Shown one piece after another: positions 53,903 to 62,349 of a stretch of 64,000 nt of DNA; within the stretch, counting starts at the first letter, position 1, and the number at the start of each line of letters is the position of its first letter. The notes under the pieces are model-generated. The model was not told the DNA's origin. It saw nothing but the letters and a program-made list of their open reading frames with translations, and did no database searches. The translations under genes and the position numbers were made by a program. The DNA comes from Sulfurospirillum arcachonense DSM 9755 (GTDB lineage Bacteria; Campylobacterota; Campylobacteria; Campylobacterales; Sulfurospirillaceae), in NCBI RefSeq assembly GCF_000597725.1, contig NZ_JFBL01000001.1, positions 1-64,000 on the forward strand. The letters run 5' to 3'.

Positions 53903-55332
53903 TATCCTGCCTCTTGCTCTTCACATGTAAAGTGTTTTTTATACGCTTCGTAAACTGAACGCTCTATTGGTTGTAAAGCGTAACTTTCATCACATATAAG
54001 ACCTATAGAGTTAAGCTCATCCATAGGACAATCCCCTATTTTTTCTGTTAACAATATATCACAGTCTTTTAGTGTCTCTTTTATCTCTTCGATTGGATTA
54101 TTGTCACAATTTTCTGGTCCACTACAATATGCACTCTCTATCTTACGGTGCATTACAAACTTGATAGCTTTATCTCCAGCTTCATAAATCAAAAATTCAC
54201 TCGCACTACCAAAATGCATATTAACCATGCCTTCACCACCTGTTGTAACGGCTATAAGTTTTGTCTGGCTAGTACTACTTAACTCTTCTTTAGTTGCTTG
54301 TTCTATTTTGATTCTATCGTTTGCTTTTTCAAGATGTTTTCTCCAGTTTTCTATCATCTCATGTTTTTTCACTCTTGCTTCTAGGTTATATACCTCTTCA
54401 AGTTCTTCAAAACTTTTTGATGTAAACGTCTCTTTTGCAAACTCTTCACTCTTATCTTCTCCAATAAGTCCAACTGCATCTGCTCTACACTGTCTACAAT
54501 GGCTCATAAGTTTCATATCCATTCCACATGCTTCTTGTGCTGCCATAACTTCTTGGTCAGTTGCACTCTTAACTCCATCTAATCCAAACTTTGTTCCAAA
54601 TTCTGGAGCTGAGAGTAGTGGCATGATGTTATGTAAAAACACATTTAATTCTTTGAGTTTTTTAGCTACATTTGGAAGGTCTTTATCGTTGACTCCTGAG
54701 ATTAAAACTGAGTTTGCTTTGACTAAAATCCCTCTATCAGTAAGCATCTTTATGCCTTCTAATTGTTGTTTTAAAAGTCTTTTTGCACCCTCTTTTCCTC
54801 TAAGCTTTTTATGCTCCCAATGTACCCAAGGATATATCTTGCTTCCTATCTCACCAGTTTCATCCACGGTATTGATAGTAACTGTTACATGGTCTATATT
54901 GTACTTTACAATTTCATCTATATACTCAGTAAGTTTAAGTCCATTGGTAGATAAACAAAACTTTAAATCTGGACTTTTTTCTTGAAGTATTTTAAATGTT
55001 TCAAAAGTCTTTTTTGGATTGGCTAGAGCATCACCAGGTCCTGCAATCCCTACTACAGAGAGTTGCTGAATCTCACCACCAACATAAAGTACTTTTTTCG
55101 CAGCTTCTATAGGCTGAAGCTTGCCACTTGTTACTCCTGGTCGACTCTCATTAGAACAGTCATATTTTCTATTGCAATAATTACATTGAATATTACAAGC
55201 AGGAGCTACTGGAAGATGTATACGAGCATAGTGCTGATGAGCCCCTTCACTATAACATGGATGGTTTTTGATCTTCTCTTGAATTTCTTCGTTTACATTT
55301 GTAGTCGGTGAACTAGTGCAAGAACAACTCAT
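53902..55332 (-). CDS. nifB: FeMo-cofactor biosynthesis protein NifB
   Basis: 476 residues with both standard parts: a radical SAM domain (CNIQCNYCNRKYDCSNESRPG near residue 50) and a C-terminal NifX/NafY-like domain from about 350 (AVTTGGEGMVNMHFGSASEF, YCSGPENCDNN). An additional Cys cluster HCRQCRADAVGLIGED is the other NifB hallmark. It makes the NifB-co carbide cluster from Fe-S precursors. Likely co-transcribed with nifV and the small genes after it. I found no sigma54 (GG-N10-GC) promoter in the 51-base gap upstream. Confidence 0.96.
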   Translation of the reverse strand: MSCSCTSSPTTNVNEEIQEKIKNHPCYSEGAHQHYARIHLPVAPACNIQCNYCNRKYDCSNESRPGVTSGKLQPIEAAKKVLYVGGEIQQLSVVGIAGPGDALANPKKTFETFKILQEKSPDLKFCLSTNGLKLTEYIDEIVKYNIDHVTVTINTVDETGEIGSKIYPWVHWEHKKLRGKEGAKRLLKQQLEGIKMLTDRGILVKANSVLISGVNDKDLPNVAKKLKELNVFLHNIMPLLSAPEFGTKFGLDGVKSATDQEVMAAQEACGMDMKLMSHCRQCRADAVGLIGEDKSEEFAKETFTSKSFEELEEVYNLEARVKKHEMIENWRKHLEKANDRIKIEQATKEELSSTSQTKLIAVTTGGEGMVNMHFGSASEFLIYEAGDKAIKFVMHRKIESAYCSGPENCDNNPIEEIKETLKDCDILLTEKIGDCPMDELNSIGLICDESYALQPIERSVYEAYKKHFTCEEQEAG

Positions 55333-55383
55333 AATATATCCTTTATTTATTTCTTAAAGGATAATATTCATAAAGTGTTCCTC

Positions 55384-55830
55384 TTAGTTTTCTTCTTTTT
55401 TAAACTGCACCATACTAGAGCGTTTGAAACCCTGTTTCTCATAGAAGGTATGTGCTTTTAAATTATCAAAGTCTGTAAAAAGAGTAAGTCGTTTGAGTTT
55501 TTTTCTCTTTGCGAAAGTCTTTACATGTAATAAAAGTTTTGAACCTATGTCTTGCCCTCTATACTTTGGTGAAACAACAACATCTTCTATAATACCAACC
55601 TTTGAACCAAGTGAAGTACTTACACTATATAAAAGATTTACCATACCTACAATTTTGTTCTTCTTTGTTGCTACAAAAATGTCCCCTACTTTTTTATTAG
55701 AGAGTATAAGGCTCAAACCTTTAGCTTGTTTTTTTGTGTCTGCTTTGAATTCTACTTCTTGTTCAAAGAGATATGAAAGTAGTTTTACTAACTCCTCTAT
55801 ATCAGTCAATTTTGCTTTTCTTATACGCAT
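55384..55830 (-). CDS. GNAT-family N-acetyltransferase
   Basis: 148 residues, the normal GNAT length. The acetyl-CoA loop is VVSPKYRGQDIGSKLLLH and the fold ends FYEKQGFKRS. It is 51 bases upstream of nifB on the same strand and may start the nifB transcript. AAAGGA precedes the ATG. It contains TTTACATGTAAT read as LLHVKTF. Substrate unknown. Confidence 0.85.
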   Translation of the reverse strand: MRIRKAKLTDIEELVKLLSYLFEQEVEFKADTKKQAKGLSLILSNKKVGDIFVATKKNKIVGMVNLLYSVSTSLGSKVGIIEDVVVSPKYRGQDIGSKLLLHVKTFAKRKKLKRLTLFTDFDNLKAHTFYEKQGFKRSSMVQFKKEEN

Positions 55831-55925
55831 AACTTTTCCTTTATGAAACTATAACACAAAATTATCTAAAGGAATACAATATGCATATATACCTACTAAA
55901 TAACAAAATACTTAAAGGAGTAATT

Positions 55926-56312
55926 ATGGCTGTTATGATAACTGAGGAATGTATCTCTTGTGAAGCATGTGCACCAGAGTGTCCAGTAGCTGCAATTCTA
56001 GATGAATCAAATGAAAAAAATCCTAAAGATGGTGTTTTTTATGTAAAACCTGAATCTTGTGTAGAGTGTGTAGGTCATGCAGATCTTCCAAGATGTGCTG
56101 AAGCCTGTCCTACTGAAGGTGCTATTGTTTGGGATATGCCTTATACTATGGATTTTAATGACTACTACAAAAATGGTAATGAAAGTGGTGCATACAAAAT
56201 AAGAGAACATAAGAAAAAAGGTCTTATGCTTCCAGAAATAAAATCACAATCTTTCAACGAAGCAATAACAATGGATACTAGAACTGCTCACGCAAATGTA
56301 GGTGAGTTTTAA
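55926..56312 (+). CDS. nif-cluster 2x[4Fe-4S] ferredoxin, first copy
   Basis: Start set at 55926, where AAGGAG is seven bases upstream. 128 residues. First cluster motif CISCEACAPECP, second CVECVGHADLPRCAEACP with the enlarged loop typical of FdxN/FdxB-type nif ferredoxins. A C-terminal extension (about 80-128; YTMDFNDYYKNGNESGAYKI) is shared with the second copy. Likely electron donor in nitrogen fixation or to NifB. Divergent from the nifB run. Confidence 0.9.
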   Translation: MAVMITEECISCEACAPECPVAAILDESNEKNPKDGVFYVKPESCVECVGHADLPRCAEACPTEGAIVWDMPYTMDFNDYYKNGNESGAYKIREHKKKGLMLPEIKSQSFNEAITMDTRTAHANVGEF

Positions 56313-56314
56313 CC

Positions 56315-56695
56315 ATGGCAGTTATGATAACAGACCTATGTATTAACTGTGATAGTTGTGTAGATGAATGTCCAGCAACAGCAATAGTAGGTGCAGATGA
56401 TTCGCCACTTGAAAATGCTGAGTTTACGTATGTAAAACCTGAAAAGTGTATTGAGTGTGTTGACTCTTCTGTACCAAAATGTTTTGATGCTTGTCCTACA
56501 GAAGGTGCTATTGTTTGGGATATGCCTTATACTGCTGAGTTTAATACATACTATATGGATGGTAATGATAATGGGACTTACAAGATAAGAATTCATAAGA
56601 AAAAAGGTATCTTTTCTCCTGAAGCACAACCTCGTCCTTTTAGAGATACGATAGATATGAATGATAGAGCTTCTCATACTCCCCTAGATTTCTAA
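56315..56695 (+). CDS. nif-cluster 2x[4Fe-4S] ferredoxin, second copy
   Basis: 126 residues, clearly a tandem duplicate of the preceding gene: both begin MAVMIT and share ACPTEGAIVWDMPYT and the YKIR-HKKKG tail. Motifs CINCDSCVDECP and CIECVDSSVPKCFDACP. Two-base gap, no own Shine-Dalgarno, so translation is probably coupled. Differences concentrate in the loop between clusters and in the C-terminal extension, hinting at divided roles. Confidence 0.9.
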   Translation: MAVMITDLCINCDSCVDECPATAIVGADDSPLENAEFTYVKPEKCIECVDSSVPKCFDACPTEGAIVWDMPYTAEFNTYYMDGNDNGTYKIRIHKKKGIFSPEAQPRPFRDTIDMNDRASHTPLDF

Positions 56696-56699
56696 TATA

Positions 56700-56711
56700 T
56701 TTACATGTAAA
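56700..56711. repeat. dispersed palindrome TTTACATGTAAA
   Basis: Exact copy five bases after the second ferredoxin stop, abutting the terminator. Confidence 0.9.
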
Positions 56712-56743
56712 GAGTATAAAGTGTTCAAGCTGCTTTATACTCT
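56711..56743 (+). terminator. ferredoxin operon terminator
   Basis: AGAGTATAAAG and CTTTATACTCT form an 11-bp stem with an 11-base loop. The remaining 200 bases to the next gene are A+T-rich with no other feature seen. Confidence 0.7.
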
Positions 56744-56948
56744 CTAGATGACGATATTTTATTTAAAAAATTCAACACTTTCCTTACTATTTACAGTTAA
56801 ATAATCGATATATACTTTAACATTGATTGAAAATAACTTTTTATTTTGACGAAATAATATTTCAACTTTAATTTATATATAAGTCTAACTCAACTAAAAT
56901 ACCCTCTTAGATTTTCGTGGAAAATTAACCAAATAAAAGGAACCTATT

Positions 56949-57596
56949 GTGAAAAAAATTCTCATACTTTTAACTCTTGTTGCACTATTTTTCAGTGCTT
57001 GCCAAAAAAAAGACGATACTACTAAATCAAACGAAACAATCAACGGTGTTTCAATAACTAATCCAATGAAGATTGATAAAAACAATCAATCTATCACTAT
57101 TTTAGCAAAAGTAAACGGAAAATACCTTACTGAAAACACACGTCACGCAGTTGTTTTTAAAGATGGAAAATTTGGAGATAAACCAGTTTTTATAGCTCTT
57201 GCTAATCAACTTGATTTTTACAAAGCAATGATAGAAATCGGTGGTGTTGCAGGTAACAATATGACAAAACAAAATGCTACAAAAACAAAAGTCGAAGGCC
57301 AAAAAGTAAACGTAAGCGTAACATGGAATGGCGCTCCAAAAAGCTATGATATTAATGAAGTAATTAGCGATAGCAATAAACTACCTATCGATATGAGATT
57401 TGGTGGCAATGAAGAAAATTCTAAAAAGTTTAATACAGGATGTATTGCTTGTTTAGATAGTTGTGCTGTTGGTATCATCTCAAATCATACATATACTTTT
57501 GGTGCTGTTGAAAAACGTAGCGAAGTTGTTTTTCATGGTAATGCAAGTGTTTTACCACAAGATGGTACACTTATAGCAGTTACGTTTAAACTATAA
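56949..57596 (+). CDS. YdjY-like lipoprotein
   Basis: 215 residues, GTG start with AAAGGAA upstream; lipobox FFSACQ makes it a membrane-anchored lipoprotein. The body follows the YdjY pattern (ENTRHAVVFKDGKFGDK, KAMIEIGGVAGNNM, VSVTWNGAPKSYDI). Four cysteines occur in the latter part, including CIACLDSC, a possible metal or Fe-S site. Function unknown. The next gene starts one base after its stop. Confidence 0.72.
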   Translation: MKKILILLTLVALFFSACQKKDDTTKSNETINGVSITNPMKIDKNNQSITILAKVNGKYLTENTRHAVVFKDGKFGDKPVFIALANQLDFYKAMIEIGGVAGNNMTKQNATKTKVEGQKVNVSVTWNGAPKSYDINEVISDSNKLPIDMRFGGNEENSKKFNTGCIACLDSCAVGIISNHTYTFGAVEKRSEVVFHGNASVLPQDGTLIAVTFKL

Positions 57597-57977
57597 ATGA
57601 ATAAACTCTCTTTAGCATGTTTCTATGCTTTTTGTGGACTACTTTTAGCAATTTGCATATCTCTAATCATTTCTATGAATGTATGGTTAGAGATGCGAAT
57701 TCATGAAAGGCTTGTTATTGGAGTTTGTGTTGGACTTGGTATTCTTTTTTCTCTTTTTAAAAGAAAAACTTCTCCCGCACTATTTTTTGTATTGCAAAGT
57801 CTAATGTTTTTACTCTGTTTTTGGTTTTCCAAAATGGACTTAATCTACTATATCATACGAAATTTTTATCTAAGTGGTATTTCTATTTTTACAATAAAAA
57901 TAGTATTTTTAAGTATATTAACATTTTTTAACGGCATTGTTTTTTTTCAAATCTTTGTGAAAAAAGCAAAACTTTAA
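57597..57977 (+). CDS. hypothetical four-helix membrane protein
   Basis: 126 residues, about four membrane helices (roughly 6-28, 36-53, 58-76, 96-120). It starts at the base after the stop of the YdjY-like gene, so the two are certainly coupled. I do not recognise a family. Confidence 0.72.
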   Translation: MNKLSLACFYAFCGLLLAICISLIISMNVWLEMRIHERLVIGVCVGLGILFSLFKRKTSPALFFVLQSLMFLLCFWFSKMDLIYYIIRNFYLSGISIFTIKIVFLSILTFFNGIVFFQIFVKKAKL

Positions 57978-57979
57978 AG

Positions 57980-58000
57980 AAGGAGACAAATAGTCTCCTT
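57980..58000 (+). terminator. terminator
   Basis: AAGGAGAC, AAATA loop, GTCTCCTT, then TTTTC: a clear intrinsic terminator two bases after the membrane-protein stop. Confidence 0.88.
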
Positions 58001-58019
58001 TTTTCATTACTTTTTTAAA

Positions 58020-58553
58020 TTAAAAATCTTTTTCTATCTTAAACGCATCAAAGATAATATCAATCGCACTCATACGTGCCCCATGATTTGTAGCGTCTAG
58101 TATATCTGCATCACTGTAATCCAAATCTCTTAAGATTTGAACATCACTTGCTTCTACATCATGAGGAGTTCTTACTGCTTTAAGTACAAAAAGAAGCATT
58201 GCTTTCTCTTTTTCATCTAATTTTGCATCACTCGGATTTGCTCTCATAACTTCAACATCTTTTGGAGACCAATTGAGCATATTGATAAGCATTGAAGAGT
58301 TAAAGTCTACACAATAACTACAATTGTTTTTATCAGAAACAAGAGTTCTTATACAAGCTAATAGTGCCATAGAAAGCGTATCATGGTTAAGATAATGTCC
58401 TATAAAACTCATTTGCTGTTTTAAAAGACTTGGGCTTGAGCTAAAAAGTAAAGCAGTGTTTGCAACTCTTCCTCTCATCGCTTTTATCTGAGTGTATATT
58501 TCTGCTAACTCACCTGTTGCATTCTCTGGTTGGATAGTATTGATAATTGGCAT
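58020..58553 (-). CDS. AhpD-like/carboxymuconolactone-decarboxylase-family protein
   Basis: 177 residues, alpha-helical CMD fold. The redox pair is CSYC in NNCSYCVDFNSS; the family His that usually follows (CxxCxxxH) is Asn here, so peroxidase activity may be altered. Starts one base within the end of the isochorismatase-fold gene, so they are one operon under the TetR operators. Likely redox or aromatic-compound defence. Confidence 0.83.
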   Translation of the reverse strand: MPIINTIQPENATGELAEIYTQIKAMRGRVANTALLFSSSPSLLKQQMSFIGHYLNHDTLSMALLACIRTLVSDKNNCSYCVDFNSSMLINMLNWSPKDVEVMRANPSDAKLDEKEKAMLLFVLKAVRTPHDVEASDVQILRDLDYSDADILDATNHGARMSAIDIIFDAFKIEKDF

Positions 58554-59113
58554 TATTTTTCCTTTTTAATTAAATTTTTCCATTCATTGAGTGTTAAAAC
58601 ACGACTAAATCCAAACTCTTGTGCTACTAAAAAAGAACGATGAAGTTCTTCTGCACTTACCGCTCCTGCTTCATTTTTAAAATCAAGTGTTCCATTGGCA
58701 TCACTCAAAAATTCTACATTAAAACCAAGCTGTGAAGCATCACGAGCAGTTGCATCACAACAATTTTGTGTCATATAACCAACAATTGCGACAGTATCAA
58801 TCCCAAGACTTCGTAATCTCCAGTTAAGATCCGTTCCTATAAAAGAACTTGCATGGTTTTTTTCTATATACAAATCTGGTTTGATTTGTTTAATGTCATC
58901 ATGAAACTCCCAGTTATGACTCTCTCTTACAAATGCTTTTGCATCGGCTTTCAGTGCCGTATGTTGTACAAAAATTATAAATGTATTTGTTTGTTGTGCT
59001 TCTTTGATAGCAGTTTTAATATGCTCAAAACTATTAGGAGGATAACTAATAGGTAAAGCCCCTCCACTAAAATACTCATTTTGAACATCAACAACAATAA
59101 GTGCTCTTTTCAT
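58553..59113 (-). CDS. isochorismatase-family cysteine hydrolase
   Basis: Start chosen at 59113 (MKRALIVVDVQNEYF) with AAGGAG upstream; the longer frame reaches into the operator. 186 residues. Triad: Asp in VDVQNEYF, Lys of PDLYIEKNHASSF and nucleophile Cys in YMTQNCCDATARDA. The family hydrolyses amides or isochorismate-like ethers; the substrate is unknown. Divergent from tetR with operators between. Confidence 0.88.
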   Translation of the reverse strand: MKRALIVVDVQNEYFSGGALPISYPPNSFEHIKTAIKEAQQTNTFIIFVQHTALKADAKAFVRESHNWEFHDDIKQIKPDLYIEKNHASSFIGTDLNWRLRSLGIDTVAIVGYMTQNCCDATARDASQLGFNVEFLSDANGTLDFKNEAGAVSAEELHRSFLVAQEFGFSRVLTLNEWKNLIKKEK

Positions 59114-59130
59114 ATAAACTCCTTTTAATG

Positions 59131-59146
59131 TTGACTGTTTGGTCAA
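59131..59146. promoter_or_regulatory. TetR operator candidate 1
   Basis: TTGACTGTTTGGTCAA, inverted repeat with one mismatch, 17 bases upstream of the hydrolase ATG. Confidence 0.72.
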
Positions 59147-59163
59147 ATGAATTATAACGTATG

Positions 59164-59179
59164 TTGACTAAATAGTCAA
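59164..59179. promoter_or_regulatory. TetR operator candidate 2
   Basis: TTGACTAAATAGTCAA, perfect 6-bp arms; centre 33 bases (about three helix turns) from operator 1, so two dimers could bind the same face of the divergent promoter. Confidence 0.76.
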
Positions 59180-59224
59180 GTAGTGAAAAATTATGCTATA
59201 ATTACACTAGAAATAAGGATATTT

Positions 59225-59794
59225 ATGGAAAACACAAGAGACAAACTAATCGATGCAACCTTTGATGAGATTTATTCTCATGGTTATCAAGGTGCTCCAC
59301 TAACGGACATACTTAAAAAAGCAGGTGTTCACAAAGGTTCAATGTATCACTTTTTCAAAAATAAAAAAGAGATGGCCTTAGCAGCTATTGGTGAAAAAAT
59401 GTTTGAAAAATTTAATGAGAGATATAGTTATGTTGAAAGTTATCAAATAGGAATTCTTGATGAGTTTTACAAAAGATTAAGAGATCTTACAGCCAGAGAT
59501 TTTAAACGTGGTTGTCCTATTGCAAATATAGTTCAAGAGATGTCAAATATAGATGAAGATTTTAATGTTTTGATGAAATCCATCTATGAAGTATTTCGTG
59601 AAAATGTAAAATCTATTTTAGATAAAGCTATTGAGATAAAAGAGTTAAAACCTTGCGACACAACAAAACTGGCACTTTTTATCACATCTACTCTTGAAGG
59701 AGCTATCCTTTCAGCAAAAGCTACAGGCGATGAGCAAGACTATCTTGATGTTATAGATGAGATGATAGATTATATTCAAATGAAAAGAGGTTAA
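59225..59794 (+). CDS. TetR-family transcription regulator
   Basis: Start chosen at 59225 with AAGGA upstream. 189 residues. N-terminal HTH: TRDKLIDATFDEIYSHGYQG and TDILKKAGVHKGSMYHFFKNK. The C-terminal ligand domain (about 60-189) resembles the TetR/AcrR group that controls isochorismatase or reductase genes. Very likely represses the divergent hydrolase/AhpD-like operon through the two operators. Convergent overlap of four bases with clpX. Confidence 0.92.
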   Translation: MENTRDKLIDATFDEIYSHGYQGAPLTDILKKAGVHKGSMYHFFKNKKEMALAAIGEKMFEKFNERYSYVESYQIGILDEFYKRLRDLTARDFKRGCPIANIVQEMSNIDEDFNVLMKSIYEVFRENVKSILDKAIEIKELKPCDTTKLALFITSTLEGAILSAKATGDEQDYLDVIDEMIDYIQMKRG

Positions 59795-61002
59795 TTAGCC
59801 TCTTTATCTTTTTTATAAAACTCTAATTGTATCTCTTCATTTCCTTCAATAAAATCTTTTGTAATAAAACATTTTTGTACTTCTTCTCTAGAAGGTAAGT
59901 CATATTGAAGTGGAAGCATGATTTTTTCTATAATTCCTCGAAGTCCTCTAGCACCCACACCTTTCTCTTCTGCACTTTTGGCGATTGAGTGTAAGGCATC
60001 GTCACTAAATTCAAGCTCAACTCCATCGAGTTCAAAAAGTGCTTGATACTGTTTTATAATAGCATTTTGTGGCTCTTTTAAAACTCTTACCAAATCTTCA
60101 ATGCTAAGTTCATTAAGCATAGCAACAACTGGTATACGTCCTATAAACTCAGGAATCAAACCAAAACTAATCAAATCTTTTGATTCTACCTCATCACTTT
60201 TATCTGTGGTCTCTTCTTTTAAAAAACCCATCTTTTTAGACTCTTTATCACTCTTAGTTTTTTCATCTCCTACAAGACCTACAAAAGCCCCACCACAGAT
60301 AAAAAGAACATGTGTTGTATCAAACAGAACTGTTTCGGCAGTTGAGTTTTTTCTGCTTCCTTTGAGAGGCACATACACTTCTCCACCCTCTAAGATTTTT
60401 AAAAGACCTTGTTGCACCCCTTCACCACTTACATCACGTCCACTTGTACTACTCTCAGATTTATTGGCTATTTTGTCTATCTCATCTATATAGATTATCC
60501 CTTTTTGCGCTTTGTCTATATCAAAATCAGCTGCAGCTAAAAGACGAGAGAGTATAGACTCTACATCTTCACCTACATATCCAGCTTCTGTAAGAGCTGT
60601 TGCATCTGCTACTGTAAAAGGTACGTCCATAATCCTCGCTAAAGATTTTGCAAGAAGTGTTTTTCCGCTTCCTGTTGGACCTATGAGCATAATGTTCGAT
60701 TTTTCTATCTCTACGTCTTTAAAAACTGGTTTATCAATACGTTTGTAGTGAGAGTAAAGTGCTACACTAAGAACTTTTTTTGCCTCTTCTTGTCCTATGA
60801 CATAATTATCAAGATGTTCTTTGAGTTTTTGAGGTACTTTTAACCCTTTTTGAAACTCATCACGAGCAAGTTTTAATTCATCTTTTCTTAAGACCATACT
60901 ACAAGTTTCAATACACTCATTGCAGATATGAGCTTCTTCAGCACTAAAGATTTTTGTAACTTCCTTCATTGGCTTACCACAAAAACTACATATCATACTC
61001 AT
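59791..61002 (-). CDS. clpX: ClpX ATP-dependent unfoldase, nif-linked copy
   Basis: 403 residues. Zinc-binding domain CSFCGK...CNECIETC, Walker A GPTGSGKTLLA, Walker B YIDEIDKIA, pore GYVGEDVES and RKNSTAE, IGF-like loop FICGGAFVGL for ClpP docking, and sensor II GARGLRGI. Complete. It is fourth in an overlapping operon with nifA. Known: Azotobacter vinelandii has a second ClpX within nif genes that controls NifB and NifEN levels; this may be analogous, or it may be the only clpX of the genome. Confidence 0.93.
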   Translation of the reverse strand: MSMICSFCGKPMKEVTKIFSAEEAHICNECIETCSMVLRKDELKLARDEFQKGLKVPQKLKEHLDNYVIGQEEAKKVLSVALYSHYKRIDKPVFKDVEIEKSNIMLIGPTGSGKTLLAKSLARIMDVPFTVADATALTEAGYVGEDVESILSRLLAAADFDIDKAQKGIIYIDEIDKIANKSESSTSGRDVSGEGVQQGLLKILEGGEVYVPLKGSRKNSTAETVLFDTTHVLFICGGAFVGLVGDEKTKSDKESKKMGFLKEETTDKSDEVESKDLISFGLIPEFIGRIPVVAMLNELSIEDLVRVLKEPQNAIIKQYQALFELDGVELEFSDDALHSIAKSAEEKGVGARGLRGIIEKIMLPLQYDLPSREEVQKCFITKDFIEGNEEIQLEFYKKDKEAN

Positions 61003-61823
61003 TATATCGACCTTAAAAAATCATTCGGATTTTGTTGTATAACCTCTAGATTATGTGAAGCTATAAACTTATCTTCTTTTTTACTAAACTCTTCTTTTTC
61101 ACTCACTATAAAACCACCACTTAACTCTAAAGTGATCTCATTTGATACCATTCTGTAAGTATCACGGCTAAAATCCACGCCTAAAAAAAGATATGATTTA
61201 TCTTTTCTGAACTCTTTTAAAAATGCTGGCATTGCGTATCCACCCATAGCTTCAGTCAACCAATCAACAAAGTCAGCATCACTCACTATAAAATTTTTCT
61301 CAGGTATGGTACTTCCCATAGGTTTAAACAAAATCGGTAACTCACCATTTAATTCTTCTTTAGATACAATATCATAACTCTTACTGTCTAAGTTATACAT
61401 GTAAACAATAAATCTATCATAGCCACCCATGACTCTACTCACTCCAGTAACCATAAAATGAGGAACATCTTCGTAAACTTTACAACTGCTATCGTCCATA
61501 TTTGTATCTATAAGATATTTTGGTTTAAGCTCTTTCAAAAACTCATATACAGGCGGTAAATCGTACTCTTTTGAACTATAGATGTGATTTGTCATCTGCG
61601 TTATGTATTCGCGTCCTTTTCTTTGCTCTAAACTCATAGCCGCTCTTGTATACTCATACATAAGTCTTGGACTCATAGCTCTACCATTATTAAGGGCTAA
61701 GACAAAAGAATCACTATCGTAGGGTAGCTCTTTCCCCTCTTTACATGTCACACCTTTAAATACACCCATTCCTAAAAATGGAACTAAACTTCCTTCGATT
61801 AACTTTTGTTTTATACTATCCAT
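61002..61823 (-). CDS. SIR2-like domain protein of the nifA operon
   Basis: 273 residues. The N-terminal IEGSLVPFLGMGVFKG matches the first NAD-binding loop of SIR2-like proteins (usually VPFLGAGxS), with Met-Gly-Val-Phe instead of Ala-Gly-x-Ser. Later parts fit only loosely: PKYLIDTNMDDS, LPILFKPMGS, KSYLFLGVDFS. No catalytic His-Asp zinc deacetylase core is visible. It may bind or cleave NAD, or be a sensor. Overlaps the genes on both sides. Confidence 0.66.
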   Translation of the reverse strand: MDSIKQKLIEGSLVPFLGMGVFKGVTCKEGKELPYDSDSFVLALNNGRAMSPRLMYEYTRAAMSLEQRKGREYITQMTNHIYSSKEYDLPPVYEFLKELKPKYLIDTNMDDSSCKVYEDVPHFMVTGVSRVMGGYDRFIVYMYNLDSKSYDIVSKEELNGELPILFKPMGSTIPEKNFIVSDADFVDWLTEAMGGYAMPAFLKEFRKDKSYLFLGVDFSRDTYRMVSNEITLELSGGFIVSEKEEFSKKEDKFIASHNLEVIQQNPNDFLRSI

Positions 61824-62349
61824 GACATCCTACTCCTGTGTAAGTAACATAAGCTTTATTGAGTTCTATATGTAACCTATCTATGTCAAACTTGTTTTCA
61901 ATGACATTAGGCATATCTACATAAAACACTGCTCCATCTTTTGAAATCAAAAAGAGTGCTTTTGTAAGCTTGTCTTTAAGAGTACCTTGTTCAATTTTCG
62001 TTCCATACATATTTCCAAACTCATCTTCTTCATCAAAAAAGAGTTCAAACTTTTTAAGTTTTTGTATTAGATTTAGGCTTTTTTCATCGTACTTATTAAA
62101 AATTAAATAGCAATTTATATCTACTTGTATATCAAACATAAACTCATCAATATAAAGTATCTCATCTTCAAACTCACAAGAAGGAAAAGAGATAAACATC
62201 GTCATAGCTTTATTAGCGTGACTTCTTTTTAACTCTTTTTTTTGCTTACATGTAGAAAGAACTTCTACATTTTCAGCCATATAACCAATATCCATAAAGT
62301 CATCAACTAAAACTTGTTCTTCGTCCTTATATGTGTATTTAGAGTCCAT
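61816..62349 (-). CDS. thiol-peroxidase-like (Tpx/redoxin fold) protein
   Basis: 177 residues. The C-terminal half follows Tpx: YGTKIEQGTLKDKLTKALFLISKDGAVFYVDM. A Cys at the position of the peroxidatic Cys occurs in ISFPSCEFEDEIL, but the classical T/S-x-x-C context is changed. So it may be a peroxiredoxin, a thiol switch or an inactive relative. Overlaps nifA by eleven bases and the SIR2-like gene by eight, all in one transcript. Confidence 0.7.
   Translation of the reverse strand: MDSKYTYKDEEQVLVDDFMDIGYMAENVEVLSTCKQKKELKRSHANKAMTMFISFPSCEFEDEILYIDEFMFDIQVDINCYLIFNKYDEKSLNLIQKLKKFELFFDEEDEFGNMYGTKIEQGTLKDKLTKALFLISKDGAVFYVDMPNVIENKFDIDRLHIELNKAYVTYTGVGCHG

Noticed and set aside
54227-54985. 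252-codon open frame on the plus strand opposite nifB
   Set aside because: Ser/Phe-rich product without a ribosome-binding site or domain; the nifB frame with full motifs explains the DNA. It is a codon-bias shadow.
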